Shown one piece after another: positions 43,746 to 53,085 of a DNA stretch of 64,000 bases. The position numbers and the translations under genes were made by a program. The notes beneath the pieces were generated by a model that ran no database searches, was not told the DNA's origin, and was given only the letters and a program-made list of their open reading frames with translations. The number at the start of each line of letters is the position of its first letter. The stretch's first letter is position 1. This stretch comes from Rhodospirillales bacterium (lineage in GTDB: Bacteria > Pseudomonadota > Alphaproteobacteria > Reyranellales > Reyranellaceae). The stretch covers positions 18,080 through 82,079 of the forward strand of contig JACPOB010000118.1 in assembly GCA_016185145.1 (NCBI GenBank), written 5' to 3'.

Positions 43746-44659
43746 GACATCCTCATTCGGGGGTCGAGCCAGGCATTCACTATGTCCGCGAGAAACGTCA
43801 GCACGATGTAGATCAGCGAGAAGCAGAGGACGAGCGCTTGAATGACGGGGAGGTCGCTTCGGAGGATCGATTCCCATGCAAGGCGGCCGGCGCCGTTGAT
43901 GGCGAACACGCTCTCGACCACCACGGACCCGGCCAGCATATAGCCGAATTGCGCCGCCGAGAGGCTGACGACCGGAATCAGCGCGTTGCGCAGCGCGTAT
44001 TTCATCAGGACCTTGCGCGGAAGCAGCCCCATTGCGCGCGCCGTGCGAATGTAGTCGGTGTCGAGGACGCTGATCATGCCCGATCTCGTAAGCCGCATGA
44101 TGGCGGGCGCCGCGAAATACGAGAGCACCACCGTCGGCAGGATATAATGCCGCCAGCTGTCGAGCCCGGAACTCGGAAGGATCGGGTACTCGACGCTGAA
44201 GACAATGACGAGAAGGAGCGCGAACCAGAACGTCGGCAGCGCCTGGCCGACGACGGCGAATATCAAGGCGAAGCGATCAATTCGCGTATTGGGCCGGCAG
44301 CCGGCGGCAATGCCCAACGATACGCCGATCGTGATGGCCAGGACGATGGCGCAGGCGCCAAGTCTCATGGTGATGCCGAGGCGCTCGATCACGATCGACG
44401 ACACCGGCAGGTTGAAGTACAGGCTCTGCCCGAGGTCTCCGGAGATGAAGCCACCGAGCCATGACAGGTATTGCACGATGATCGGGCGATCGAAGCCGTA
44501 AGCCTCGCGTATCCGGGCGATATCGGCGGCGCTGCCCGATTCTCCCGCCATGCGCGTCGCCGGATCGCCGCCCGCAAATATCAGGAAAAAGGTCGCGAGA
44601 GACACGGCGAGAAGCAACAAGACCCCTGAGACGGATCGGCGAAAAATGTAGCGAGACAT
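43742..44659 (-). CDS. Peptide ABC transporter permease (DppB-like)
   Basis: A 305-residue permease with six likely membrane helices. The N-terminus (MSRYIFRRSVSGVLLLLAVS) and the loop DPATRMAGESGSAADIARIR are typical of DppB. The EAA loop is RTARAMGLLPRKVLMKYALR then NALIPVVS. It begins the tightly overlapping run B-C-D-F and lies 71 bases after the binding-protein gene. Confidence 0.93.
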   Translation of the reverse strand: MSRYIFRRSVSGVLLLLAVSLATFFLIFAGGDPATRMAGESGSAADIARIREAYGFDRPIIVQYLSWLGGFISGDLGQSLYFNLPVSSIVIERLGITMRLGACAIVLAITIGVSLGIAAGCRPNTRIDRFALIFAVVGQALPTFWFALLLVIVFSVEYPILPSSGLDSWRHYILPTVVLSYFAAPAIMRLTRSGMISVLDTDYIRTARAMGLLPRKVLMKYALRNALIPVVSLSAAQFGYMLAGSVVVESVFAINGAGRLAWESILRSDLPVIQALVLCFSLIYIVLTFLADIVNAWLDPRMRMS

Positions 44660-44730
44660 ACTGCTTCTCGTGCGGAAAAGGCCGACTACCGGCAGGAGGG
44701 CGATCCCTGCCGGCAGTCACGTGCGCTCAA

Positions 44731-46257
44731 CTACTTCCAAGAAGCCCTGTAGAACGGCACAAACTCGTCTGGATCGACATCCAGGACAAGGTTGCTGTTC
44801 TGCGCCGTGTTCACGCTGTAGGTCCACAGCGGCAACCAGTACGCTTGATCGGCAATATACTTTTGTGCGGCCGCATAGTGCTTCTTCCGCTCTTCGCGGT
44901 CGGCCGAACTGTCGGCGATCTTCAAGTCGGCGATCGCCTTCGGGTCCTTCACGACGTCGTCACCGGTGCCACCAAAGAAAGGGCTGGTCCCGAGAGCGGC
45001 GTCACCGACACCATAGGCACCCCAGGCACTGACGATGGCCGCCGCTCGCCCTTCCATCCAGGCCGTCCGCGCAGGAGCGGGCTGCTGCTCATTGATGGTG
45101 GTGCGAATGCCGACGGCCGAGAGGTTGGCGGCAATCGCCTCGATATGCGCCCGCGGGAACGATGGCGCCGTCACGAGCTCGAGCGAGAAGCCGTTTGGAT
45201 ACCCGGCTTCAGTCAGCAACTCCTTAGCTTTTTTGGGGTCGAACGCATACTTCGTGACGTCGGTCGAGCATCCGAACTGGACCGGATGGCAGGCCGAGTA
45301 GAGCGGTTCGGATACTCCGCCAACTAGGGCCTTTATGATTCGCTGTTTGTCGACAGCATAGTTGATGGCTTGCCGCACTCGAACGTCGGCGAGAGGGGAT
45401 TTGCCACCCTCGAAGTGCGGATTCATCGAGATGTAGCCAATACGCATGATCGGCCAGCTTTTGACCGTGATGTTGGGCCGGCCGGACAACCGCTTTGCCG
45501 CGTCCGGCGGCAGACGCCAGATCCAGTCGACCTGCCCGTTCAGCAGCTCGGCGTACTGCACATTGGCTTCCGGCAGAACGCGGACGACCAATCGCTTGAT
45601 GGCCGGCCGACCTTTGGGGCTGCCGGCGTAGTAGTCGTCGAAGCGCTCCAGCGCGTAGCGCCTGCCGGCTGTCATTTCAACGAGCCGATAGGGGCCGGTG
45701 CCGATCGGCTTGGCGGATACTCCGGCGGACCCGCCTGCTTCGAGCTGCCGCTTGGAGAAGATCGGCAGATTGCCCGACAGCATCTCCAGCGCCATCGGAT
45801 ACACCGATTTCATGCGGAGACGGACGGTATCCGGGCCGGTCTTCTCGACGACGTCGATCCAGTTCACCGCGACCTGGAAGCGTGCGTTGTATTCCTTCGA
45901 CGCGACGGTATTGAGCGTATACACGACGTCGTCGGCCGACAGCTCGCTGCCGTCGTGGAACTTCACGCCCTTGCGGATCACGAACTCGAGCGTCTTGCCG
46001 TCGATGACCTTGTAGGACTCGGCGAGCGCCGGCAGGAACTCACCGCTCTTCTGGTCCTTGAGCAACAAGTTGTCGAAGAGCATCCGGCCCAATATGAGAC
46101 CCGAGCGCGAAATCTCCTTGTAAGGATCGAGTGTGGCGATTTCCTCCTCGAAGGCGGCATTCAACGTATCGTCGCCCTTGCCGGCCAGCGCCTGGCCGGA
46201 CATGGCGATGATCGCGAGAGACGCGCTTGCACTGAGTATCCGCGCAAATTTTGTCAT
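44731..46257 (-). CDS. Peptide ABC transporter substrate-binding protein (DppA/OppA type)
   Basis: A periplasmic binding protein of 508 residues, SBP family 5. The signal peptide is MTKFARILSASASLAIIAMS, cut after ALA. The mature protein has LNAAFEEEIATLDPYKEISR, FVIRKGVKFHDGSELSADDV, KPIGTGPYRLVEMTAGRRYA, and RQAINYAVDKQRIIKALVGG, all family-typical. The ligand is unknown, although the operon suggests small peptides or amino-acid derivatives. It lies 14 bases after the dipeptidase-like gene. The ATG at 46257 begins the signal peptide; a longer in-frame start is not used. Confidence 0.93.
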   Translation of the reverse strand: MTKFARILSASASLAIIAMSGQALAGKGDDTLNAAFEEEIATLDPYKEISRSGLILGRMLFDNLLLKDQKSGEFLPALAESYKVIDGKTLEFVIRKGVKFHDGSELSADDVVYTLNTVASKEYNARFQVAVNWIDVVEKTGPDTVRLRMKSVYPMALEMLSGNLPIFSKRQLEAGGSAGVSAKPIGTGPYRLVEMTAGRRYALERFDDYYAGSPKGRPAIKRLVVRVLPEANVQYAELLNGQVDWIWRLPPDAAKRLSGRPNITVKSWPIMRIGYISMNPHFEGGKSPLADVRVRQAINYAVDKQRIIKALVGGVSEPLYSACHPVQFGCSTDVTKYAFDPKKAKELLTEAGYPNGFSLELVTAPSFPRAHIEAIAANLSAVGIRTTINEQQPAPARTAWMEGRAAAIVSAWGAYGVGDAALGTSPFFGGTGDDVVKDPKAIADLKIADSSADREERKKHYAAAQKYIADQAYWLPLWTYSVNTAQNSNLVLDVDPDEFVPFYRASWK

Positions 46258-46271
46258 GTGTATCCTCACGG

Positions 46272-47279
46272 CTACGCTCCCCACACTGCTCGGTAGACCC
46301 GCATCCAGTTCTCGCCCAGGACCTTGCGGATATCGGCTTCCTTGAAGCCGCGTCGCACCAGGGCCGCGGTCAGGTTGGGCAGGCGATCGGGCGTCTCGAT
46401 GCCCTCGGGATAGTGATAGGGCGGGGGCGGGTAGGCCTTGGGGCTCCATCGTCCCGAGGCGATCGTTGCTTCATATGACGTCGTCGCCTCGTCGTCAGGC
46501 ATGTACGGCGCCTGGCCGGCGAAGTAGTCGATGCCGAGCGACACATGGTCGATGCCGACCAGATCGGCAACGTAGCTCACGTGGTCGATGTATTGATCGA
46601 TCGTCGGACGCTTGTCGGCGGCGACGAACGCCGGGAAGCCGACAATTCCCGTGAGGCCGCCACTCTTGGCGGCTGCCTTGATCTGTTCATCGACGATGTT
46701 GCGCGGCGTTCCATGGACGTTGCGCGGATTGGCATGCGAGAACACCGTCGGCGCCGTGGATGCCTCGAAGGCGTCCATCGTCGTGCGATAGCCGGTGTGA
46801 GAACAGTCGACGATGACGCGCGCTTCATTCATGCGGGCGATCGCCTTCAGGCCGAAGCGGCTCAGGCCGGCGTCCGTGCGCTCTTCACACCCGTCACCGA
46901 TCCGGTTCTTGACGTTGTAAGCCAGCTGGATGATGCCGACACCGAGGGCCTTGTAGGCATCGATCAAGTCGAGATTGTCTTCGATCGGCTCCGTGCCCTG
47001 GAAATGGAAGATCAGGCCGATCTTGTTGGTGCGCTTCGCTTCCTCGATGTCGGCCGCTCGACGAACCAGAATGGCGTCGCCGCGGTCACGGATCAGCTTC
47101 ACCCATTCCCCGAGACTGCGCATCGTCGCGGCCGCGTTCGCAAAGCCGCCGACGGTCGGAGCCACCGCCGTCAGCCCGCCCTTCCTGTAGTCATCGAGCA
47201 GCTCCTTCCGCGCAAGCAGCGGGCAGACGGCGTCGATGATGATCGACTTCGCGTGAAGCTCTTTTGCGTCAACAGACAT
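46272..47279 (-). CDS. M19 (renal dipeptidase) family protein with altered metal site
   Basis: The first gene of the leftward operon, 335 residues. The family is clear from VDCSHTGYRTTMDAFEAS (His161), FSHANPRNVHG (His182), and HVSLGIDYFAG with the Asp. However, the first metal motif, normally DGHNDL, reads IDAVCP (no His-x-Asp), and the bridging Glu of the usual LEG motif is Gln94 in FHFQGTEPIE. So this belongs to a divergent branch, and hydrolysis of dipeptides is not assured. Classical members cut dipeptides with a D-residue at the C-terminus, in keeping with the neighbouring D-amino-acid oxidase. Confidence 0.88.
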   Translation of the reverse strand: MSVDAKELHAKSIIIDAVCPLLARKELLDDYRKGGLTAVAPTVGGFANAAATMRSLGEWVKLIRDRGDAILVRRAADIEEAKRTNKIGLIFHFQGTEPIEDNLDLIDAYKALGVGIIQLAYNVKNRIGDGCEERTDAGLSRFGLKAIARMNEARVIVDCSHTGYRTTMDAFEASTAPTVFSHANPRNVHGTPRNIVDEQIKAAAKSGGLTGIVGFPAFVAADKRPTIDQYIDHVSYVADLVGIDHVSLGIDYFAGQAPYMPDDEATTSYEATIASGRWSPKAYPPPPYHYPEGIETPDRLPNLTAALVRRGFKEADIRKVLGENWMRVYRAVWGA

Positions 47280-47683
47280 CTACAATTCTCCTCCTGGCTC
47301 GCGGGCGACCACCACGGAGCGGCAGCGAATCTCGACCCACTCTTCCCGCGGTGGAGCTAGCATCACGTGAACAAATTTTCCAATAGGAAATTAATATTCG
47401 AGCCAGGAATCTTCTTTTGCCGAATTTTCGGCCGCGCCGCCTCATTGACGGGCACATCGTCTCAATCTCAGGATTCAACTAAATAATGAATGAAATCAAC
47501 ATTTTATTCTCGTCTTCCTCAGGACTTGGTCGATGTTATCAACCGGCGTGCCACTGCGCATGCTCTTGAAAAAATTTTCCAATACGATATTTACGCGCAT
47601 GAAGGAGCGAGTGCCCAACGCCCCGGCGAAACGACAGACGGGATCGCCAAGGGGGTAGGCCTGTACTCGATCAACAAAGCCGC
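47280..47683. promoter_or_regulatory. A/T-rich divergent regulatory region
   Basis: A 404-base gap separates the leftward operon from the XRE gene and is far richer in A/T than the rest of the window. AAATTTTCCAATA occurs twice, at 47373-47385 and 47572-47584, one near each divergent unit. The left copy sits in the palindrome TTTCC-AATA-GGAAA. I take these as likely binding sites for the XRE-cupin protein. A 65-codon reading frame (47490-47687) ends in ATGA at the regulator start but shows no family features. Confidence 0.5.
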
Positions 47684-48352
47684 ATGAATGAAATATCTCG
47701 CTCTCGACTGCGTGAACAATCGCCGCAGAGCCAGCCGGGCGCCAACGTCGATCTCGGATCTCGGGTTCGCGGACTGAGGCAGTCCAAGCGCATGACGTTG
47801 AAGGACGTCGCGCTGCGATCCGGATTGGCTGTCGCGACGCTCTCGAAGATCGAGAACAACCGCCTTTCGCCGACCTATGAGAACATCATCCGGCTCGCGC
47901 GTGGCCTGGATGTCGATATTGCGGCGCTTTTTTCCGATCAACCGCACTCGCCTCCGCGCGGACGGCGATCGATCACTCGCCGCGGCAAAGGCAAGATTTT
48001 CGAGACCGAGACCTACGACTACGAAATGCTGTGCACGGATGTCGTGGGCAAACGGATCATTCCGCTCAAGGCCCGCATCAAGCGGCGTGAATGGAAGGAT
48101 TTCAGTTCTCTGATCACGCATGACGGCGAGGAGGTCATCTACGTCCTCGCGGGCCGCATCAGGCTGATCACCGAATTCTATGAAGAGGTGGTCCTCGAGC
48201 CTGGAGACTGCGTCTATTTCGACAGCACCATGGGGCACGTGTGTCTGGCCCATGGGCTGAAGGACGCAGAAGTGTTCTGGGTCTGCTCGAGCTCGGACGC
48301 GATCAACGTGGTTGAAAGCAACAGTGACGCCGCACGTTCGCAGGCCAAATAG
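47684..48352 (+). CDS. XRE family regulator with C-terminal cupin domain
   Basis: A 222-residue regulator. The helix-turn-helix is in LGSRVRGLRQSKRMTLKDVA then LRSGLAVATLSKIENNRLSP. The cupin domain lies about 130-205, with HDGEEVIYVLAGRIRLITEF and LEPGDCVYFDSTMGHVC, and would sense a small ligand. Regulators of this build control amino-acid, polyamine and similar catabolic operons. It is divergent from the transporter operon and 51 bases upstream of putA, so it probably controls both. Confidence 0.9.
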   Translation: MNEISRSRLREQSPQSQPGANVDLGSRVRGLRQSKRMTLKDVALRSGLAVATLSKIENNRLSPTYENIIRLARGLDVDIAALFSDQPHSPPRGRRSITRRGKGKIFETETYDYEMLCTDVVGKRIIPLKARIKRREWKDFSSLITHDGEEVIYVLAGRIRLITEFYEEVVLEPGDCVYFDSTMGHVCLAHGLKDAEVFWVCSSSDAINVVESNSDAARSQAK

Positions 48353-48403
48353 CTCGATCAGAGGCGTTGCGCTCTGACGAGAGGTTTTGGGGGCGTACCT
48401 TCC

Positions 48404-51400
48404 ATGGTTCCACCGTTTGATGCTTTCCGCGCCGATCTGGCGCCGCGATCGGCCTTGCGCGACCTGATCTCTGCCGCCTGTCGGCGGCCGGAAGTGGAGT
48501 GTGTTCCTCCTTTGCTGGCGGACGCGACGCTGCCAAAGGGCGAGGTCGAAACTGCGCGAGCGCTTGCCGCTCGGCTCGTCAAAAGCCTGCGGGCGAAGCC
48601 GCGCGGCGGCGGCGTCGACGGCCAGGTGCAGGAATACGCGCTCTCGAGCGACGAAGGCGTGGCGTTGATGTGCCTCGCGGAGGCGCTTCTGCGCATTCCG
48701 GACAAGGCAACGCGAGATGCATTGATACGGGACAAGATCGGCGGCCGGGACTGGCGATCCCATGTCGGCCAGAGCCCGTCGCTCTTCGTCAATGCAGCGA
48801 CGTGGGGCCTCGTGGTCACGGGGCGGCTTGCCCGCACCACGAGCGAACGAACGCTCGCGACGGCTCTGGTCCGATTGGCGGGGAAGGGCGGCGAGCCGCT
48901 CATTCGAAAGGCTGTCGACGTTGCCATGCGCCTGATGGGGGAGCAGTTCGTCACGGGCCAGACCATTCGAGAGGCGCTCTCCCGCGCACGCGCGCTGGAG
49001 GCCAAGGGATTTCGGTACTCCTATGACATGCTCGGGGAGGCGGCGACGACGGCCGAGGACGCCGCGCGCTACTACGCGGCCTACGAGGCGGCGATCCGGG
49101 CAATCGGCGAGGCCTCGGCCGGGCGCGGCATCTTCGACGGCCCGGGGATTTCCATCAAGCTGTCGGCGCTTCATCCTCGCTATTCGCGCGCCCAACGCGG
49201 ACGAGTGCTTGCGGAGCTGCTGCCGAGGCTCGGCGCATTGACGCGCCTGGCAAGACAATTCGACATCGGCCTCAACATCGATGCGGAGGAGGCCGATCGT
49301 CTCGACCTCTCTCTCGAACTGCTCGAAGCGTTATGCTTTGACGAGAAACTGGCGGGCTGGAACGGCATCGGGTTCGTCGTGCAGGCCTATCAGAAGCGCG
49401 CGCCGTTCGTGCTCGACTACGTCATCGACCTCGCCCGTCGCTCCAGGCATCGGTTGATGATCCGGCTGGTCAAGGGCGCGTACTGGGACAGCGAAATCAA
49501 GCGCGCTCAGGTGGACGGTCTCGAAGATTTCCCCGTCTACACCCGCAAGATCCATACGGACGTCTCCTACATCGCGTGCGCCAGGAAGCTGCTGTCCGCC
49601 GCGGATGCGGTGTACCCGCAATTCGCGACGCACAATGCCTTGACGCTCGCGACGATCTACTCGATGGCCGGGCAGAACTACTATCAAGGCCAATATGAAT
49701 TTCAGTGCCTCCACGGCATGGGCGAGCCGCTATATGAAGAGGTCGTCCCGCGTGCCAACCTCAACCGGCCATGTCGCATCTACGCGCCCGTGGGAACCCA
49801 CGAGACGCTGCTTGCGTATCTCGTGCGTCGGCTGCTCGAGAACGGCGCGAACTCCTCCTTCGTGAACCAGGTCGGAAACCCCGACATTCCGATCGATCGG
49901 CTCCTGGTCGATCCGGTCGACGCGGCGCGCGCGCTCGATCCGGTCGGCAGGCCTCACGACAAGATCGCTCTCCCTTCGGAACTGTTTGGATCTGCCCGGA
50001 AGAATTCCCGCGGGCTCGATCTTTCGAACGAACTAGCGCTCGCATTCTTGCGCGAGACTATCGGCTCCGGAACGACCGGGCCAATTGCCGCCCGGCCAGT
50101 CGTGTCGGGACGGGAGGAGCCGGGCACCGAAAGAAAGGTGCTCAATCCGGCGAACCGTCGCGATTGCGTCGGGACTGTCGTGGAAGCCGATGCAGCGCTC
50201 GTCGCGCGAGCGGTCGAGAGCGCGGCGGACGGCGCTCCGCGCTGGGCGGCGACGACGCCGGCGGCACGCGCGGCCTGCCTCGAGCGCGCTGCCGAGCTCA
50301 TCCAAGGCCGAATGCCGCAGTTGATCGACGTGATCGTTCGGGAAGGAGGAAAGACGATCGCGAACGCGGTGGGTGAAGTGCGTGAGGCCGTGGATTTTCT
50401 GAGATACTACGGCCACCAGATCCGCGATGAGTTCGGCCATGGCGCCCACGTGCCGCTCGGCCCCGTCGTGTGCATCAGCCCGTGGAATTTCCCGTTCGCC
50501 ATCTTCGTCGGACAGATTGCAGCTGCGCTCGCGGCAGGAAATTCCGTGTTGGCCAAGCCGGCCGAAGAAACGCCGCTCGTTGCGAGCATGGCCGTGCGAT
50601 TGCTGCACGAAGCGGGCGTGCCGAAGCAGGTCCTTCAGTTCCTTCCCGGGGACGGAGTTGTCGGGTCCGGGCTCGTCGCGGACGAGCGGGTGCGAGGGGT
50701 GATGTTCACCGGCTCCACGGAGGTTGCGCGGCTCATCGAGCGTCAACTCGCGGCGCGCCTGAACCCCGATGGCAATCCTGTGCCCCTTATCGCCGAGACC
50801 GGCGGGCAGAACGCGCTGATCGTCGATTCTTCCGCGCTGGCGGAGCAAGTCGTGGCAGACGTCATCCAGTCCGCATTCGATTGCGCCGGTCAAAGATGCT
50901 CCGCGCTCCGGGTGCTCTGCCTTCAGGAAGATATTGCCGAGCGAACGCTGAACATGTTGAAGGGCGCGCTCCGCGAACTCACGATCGGAGCCCCCGACAG
51001 GTTGGCGACGGACGTAGGTCCTGTCATCAGCGCAGATGCGCAGAAGGCGATCTTAGAGCACGTTGGTCGGATGCGAGCTGCCGGAAACGTGGTCGAGCAG
51101 ATGGCATTGCCGGAGGCCAGCGGGGCAGGGCTCTTCGTTCCTCCCACCATCATCGAGTTGAGGTCGCTGAGCGAGCTCGAGCGAGAGGTGTTCGGTCCGG
51201 TCCTCCATGTGCTCCGCTTCAAGAGGACCGCGCTCGATCGCCTCGTCTTCGACATCAACGCGACGGGGTATGGGCTGACATTCGGTATCCACAGCCGGAT
51301 CGACGAAACGATCGACCATGTCGGGCCTCACGTCGAGGCGGGAAACATCTACGTCAATCGCAACCTGATCGGCGCGGTTGTCGGCGTTCAGCCGTTCGGC

Positions 51401-52033
51401 GGGCACAAGCTCTCCGGCACGGGGCCCAAGGCCGGTGGCCCGCTCTACCTGCGAAGGCTGATGTCGAGTTGTCCGGTGCTCGACGCCGGCCGGGATGGCG
51501 CGCCTGCGCTCGCTCAAATGTGGGCTCGCTTCGCTGCGTCGAAGGGCTGGTCGGCCGCCCGGCTCTGCAAGGATTTTGCCAGGCGCTCACCGCTCGGCAT
51601 CCGGTGGGAGCTTCCGGGCCCTGTTGGCGAGAGCAACATCTATTCGCTTCGCCCAAAGGGCAAAGCGCTTTGCTTTGCCTCGTCGACCGAGGAACTCGCC
51701 ATCCAGATCGGAGCCGCGCTGGCGACCGGCAACATCGCCGTCGTATCGAAGTCCCCGGCATCTCGCGCGATCGACGACGTCGCGGCGGAATACAGGGGAG
51801 CGATCGAGCTCGTTTCCGGGTCCGATCTGCCGGGTGGCGACGTCGCGCTGTTCGAGGGGCCGGATGATGAACTGCGCATCGTCTCCCAAACGCTGGCCCG
51901 GCGCGAGGGGCCAATCGTGCCGCTGTATCGACGAAGCCCGACTGGATATCCGCTCGAGTTCCTGGTCTCCGAGCGAACCGTCAGCCACAACACGGCTGCT
52001 GCTGGAGGGAACGCCAGCTTGATGGCCATCTAG
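48404..52033 (+). CDS. putA: Bifunctional proline dehydrogenase / glutamate-semialdehyde dehydrogenase
   Basis: PutA oxidises L-proline to glutamate in two steps. The 1209-residue protein has the FAD proline dehydrogenase barrel (RLVKGAYWDSEIKRAQVDGL, YPQFATHNALTLATIYSMAG) and an aldehyde dehydrogenase domain with Glu798 (PLIAETGGQNALIVDS) and Cys832 (FDCAGQRCSALRVL). A C-terminal extension of about 200 residues follows, as in the longer type B PutA proteins. There is no N-terminal ribbon-helix-helix domain, so it cannot repress itself; the XRE-cupin gene before it is the likely regulator. It is the end point of the predicted imino-acid pathway. Confidence 0.95.
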   Translation: MVPPFDAFRADLAPRSALRDLISAACRRPEVECVPPLLADATLPKGEVETARALAARLVKSLRAKPRGGGVDGQVQEYALSSDEGVALMCLAEALLRIPDKATRDALIRDKIGGRDWRSHVGQSPSLFVNAATWGLVVTGRLARTTSERTLATALVRLAGKGGEPLIRKAVDVAMRLMGEQFVTGQTIREALSRARALEAKGFRYSYDMLGEAATTAEDAARYYAAYEAAIRAIGEASAGRGIFDGPGISIKLSALHPRYSRAQRGRVLAELLPRLGALTRLARQFDIGLNIDAEEADRLDLSLELLEALCFDEKLAGWNGIGFVVQAYQKRAPFVLDYVIDLARRSRHRLMIRLVKGAYWDSEIKRAQVDGLEDFPVYTRKIHTDVSYIACARKLLSAADAVYPQFATHNALTLATIYSMAGQNYYQGQYEFQCLHGMGEPLYEEVVPRANLNRPCRIYAPVGTHETLLAYLVRRLLENGANSSFVNQVGNPDIPIDRLLVDPVDAARALDPVGRPHDKIALPSELFGSARKNSRGLDLSNELALAFLRETIGSGTTGPIAARPVVSGREEPGTERKVLNPANRRDCVGTVVEADAALVARAVESAADGAPRWAATTPAARAACLERAAELIQGRMPQLIDVIVREGGKTIANAVGEVREAVDFLRYYGHQIRDEFGHGAHVPLGPVVCISPWNFPFAIFVGQIAAALAAGNSVLAKPAEETPLVASMAVRLLHEAGVPKQVLQFLPGDGVVGSGLVADERVRGVMFTGSTEVARLIERQLAARLNPDGNPVPLIAETGGQNALIVDSSALAEQVVADVIQSAFDCAGQRCSALRVLCLQEDIAERTLNMLKGALRELTIGAPDRLATDVGPVISADAQKAILEHVGRMRAAGNVVEQMALPEASGAGLFVPPTIIELRSLSELEREVFGPVLHVLRFKRTALDRLVFDINATGYGLTFGIHSRIDETIDHVGPHVEAGNIYVNRNLIGAVVGVQPFGGHKLSGTGPKAGGPLYLRRLMSSCPVLDAGRDGAPALAQMWARFAASKGWSAARLCKDFARRSPLGIRWELPGPVGESNIYSLRPKGKALCFASSTEELAIQIGAALATGNIAVVSKSPASRAIDDVAAEYRGAIELVSGSDLPGGDVALFEGPDDELRIVSQTLARREGPIVPLYRRSPTGYPLEFLVSERTVSHNTAAAGGNASLMAI

Positions 52034-52318
52034 CGCGACCGTCCTCGTCGTCGAGCTGCGCGATTGACGCACGGAACGTAGGCATCCGGTGTAGTCTCGC
52101 CGGAGGCGTACCAGGCTGGGATCGCTAGCGCCGCCGGCCTCCAGGCAAACAACCCTGCCACCGGAACTCGCCGCCAATCTGTCGGCAGCGCTGGCAGCAT
52201 TGCAACGGCGGGGCATAGGGATTGTAGGCCGTTCAGGTGGGCCCGCTATCCTTACCCCTGCTGCGCGAACACGATCCGAGTCTTCCGTCTGTCGCGCAAA
52301 GCCGTCATACACAGCGCC

Positions 52319-53035
52319 ATGGACTGGACCGACCAGGGCATCGTTCTGTCGGCGCGACCGCACGGCGAGGGTGGGATGGTCGTGGCGTTGCTGACCCACG
52401 ACCACGGCCGACACGCCGGCTTCGTGCCGGGCGGCGGCTCGCGTAAGGCGCGGGCGACCTGGCAGCCGGGCAATCTCGTCGAGGTGAGTTGGCGCGCGCG
52501 GCTGGCCGAGCAGCTCGGCAACTATGCAGGCGAGCTGCGCGAGCCGCATGCGGCCCGCGCGCTCGACGACGCAGCGCAGTTGGCGGGTCTCAGTGCCGCC
52601 TGTGCGATGCTCGACGCCGCACTGCCCGAGCGCGAGCCGCATCCGGCGATGTTCGACGGTTTCTCCGCCCTGCTGGGGGCGCTCGGCCATCCCGGCTGGC
52701 CTGTGATCTATGTGCGTCTGGAGCTCGGTTTGCTGCAGGAGCTGGGCTTCGGCCTCGATCTCACAAAGTGTGCGGCAACCGGCGCCACCGAGGACTTGGC
52801 CTATGTCTCGCCCAAGACCGGACGGGCGGTGAGTCGTGTGGCGGCCGGCCCCTACAAGGAAAAGCTGATCGAATTGCCGGCTTTTTTGTCCACCGGCGGC
52901 CTGCCGGTAGACGAAGAGGAGATGCGCAAAGGCCTCGACCTGACGGGCTATTTCCTGGAGCGGCACGTGTTTTGGCCGCACAACAAGCCCTTGCCTGCCG
53001 CCCGGGCGAGATTTATGGAAACCCTGCAACGCTAA
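52319..53035 (+). CDS. recO: DNA repair protein RecO
   Basis: RecO loads RecA on single-stranded DNA together with RecF/RecR. The 238-residue protein has the N-terminal OB-fold start MDWTDQGIVLSARPHGEGGM, LLTHDHGRHAGFVPGGGSRK, and the helical C-terminal part YVRLELGLLQELGFGLDLTK with PYKEKLIELPAFL. The 285-base gap upstream, after putA, holds nothing I can identify. Normally this gene follows era directly. Confidence 0.93.
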   Translation: MDWTDQGIVLSARPHGEGGMVVALLTHDHGRHAGFVPGGGSRKARATWQPGNLVEVSWRARLAEQLGNYAGELREPHAARALDDAAQLAGLSAACAMLDAALPEREPHPAMFDGFSALLGALGHPGWPVIYVRLELGLLQELGFGLDLTKCAATGATEDLAYVSPKTGRAVSRVAAGPYKEKLIELPAFLSTGGLPVDEEEMRKGLDLTGYFLERHVFWPHNKPLPAARARFMETLQR

Positions 53036-53085
53036 CGACAAATGGCTGTGGCATGAACCACGGTCGGTCCCCTCAGTCTCGGTAA

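Noticed and set aside
47490..47687. 65-codon frame ending in ATGA at the XRE regulator start
   Set aside because: The four-base overlap is tempting, but the product has no recognisable feature, the region holds the likely operators, and the A/T-rich sequence gives such frames by chance.
52034..52318. Gene or promoter in the putA-recO gap
   Set aside because: No frame with a family feature and no well-spaced -35/-10 pair; TTGACG at 52064 lacks a partner at a good distance.
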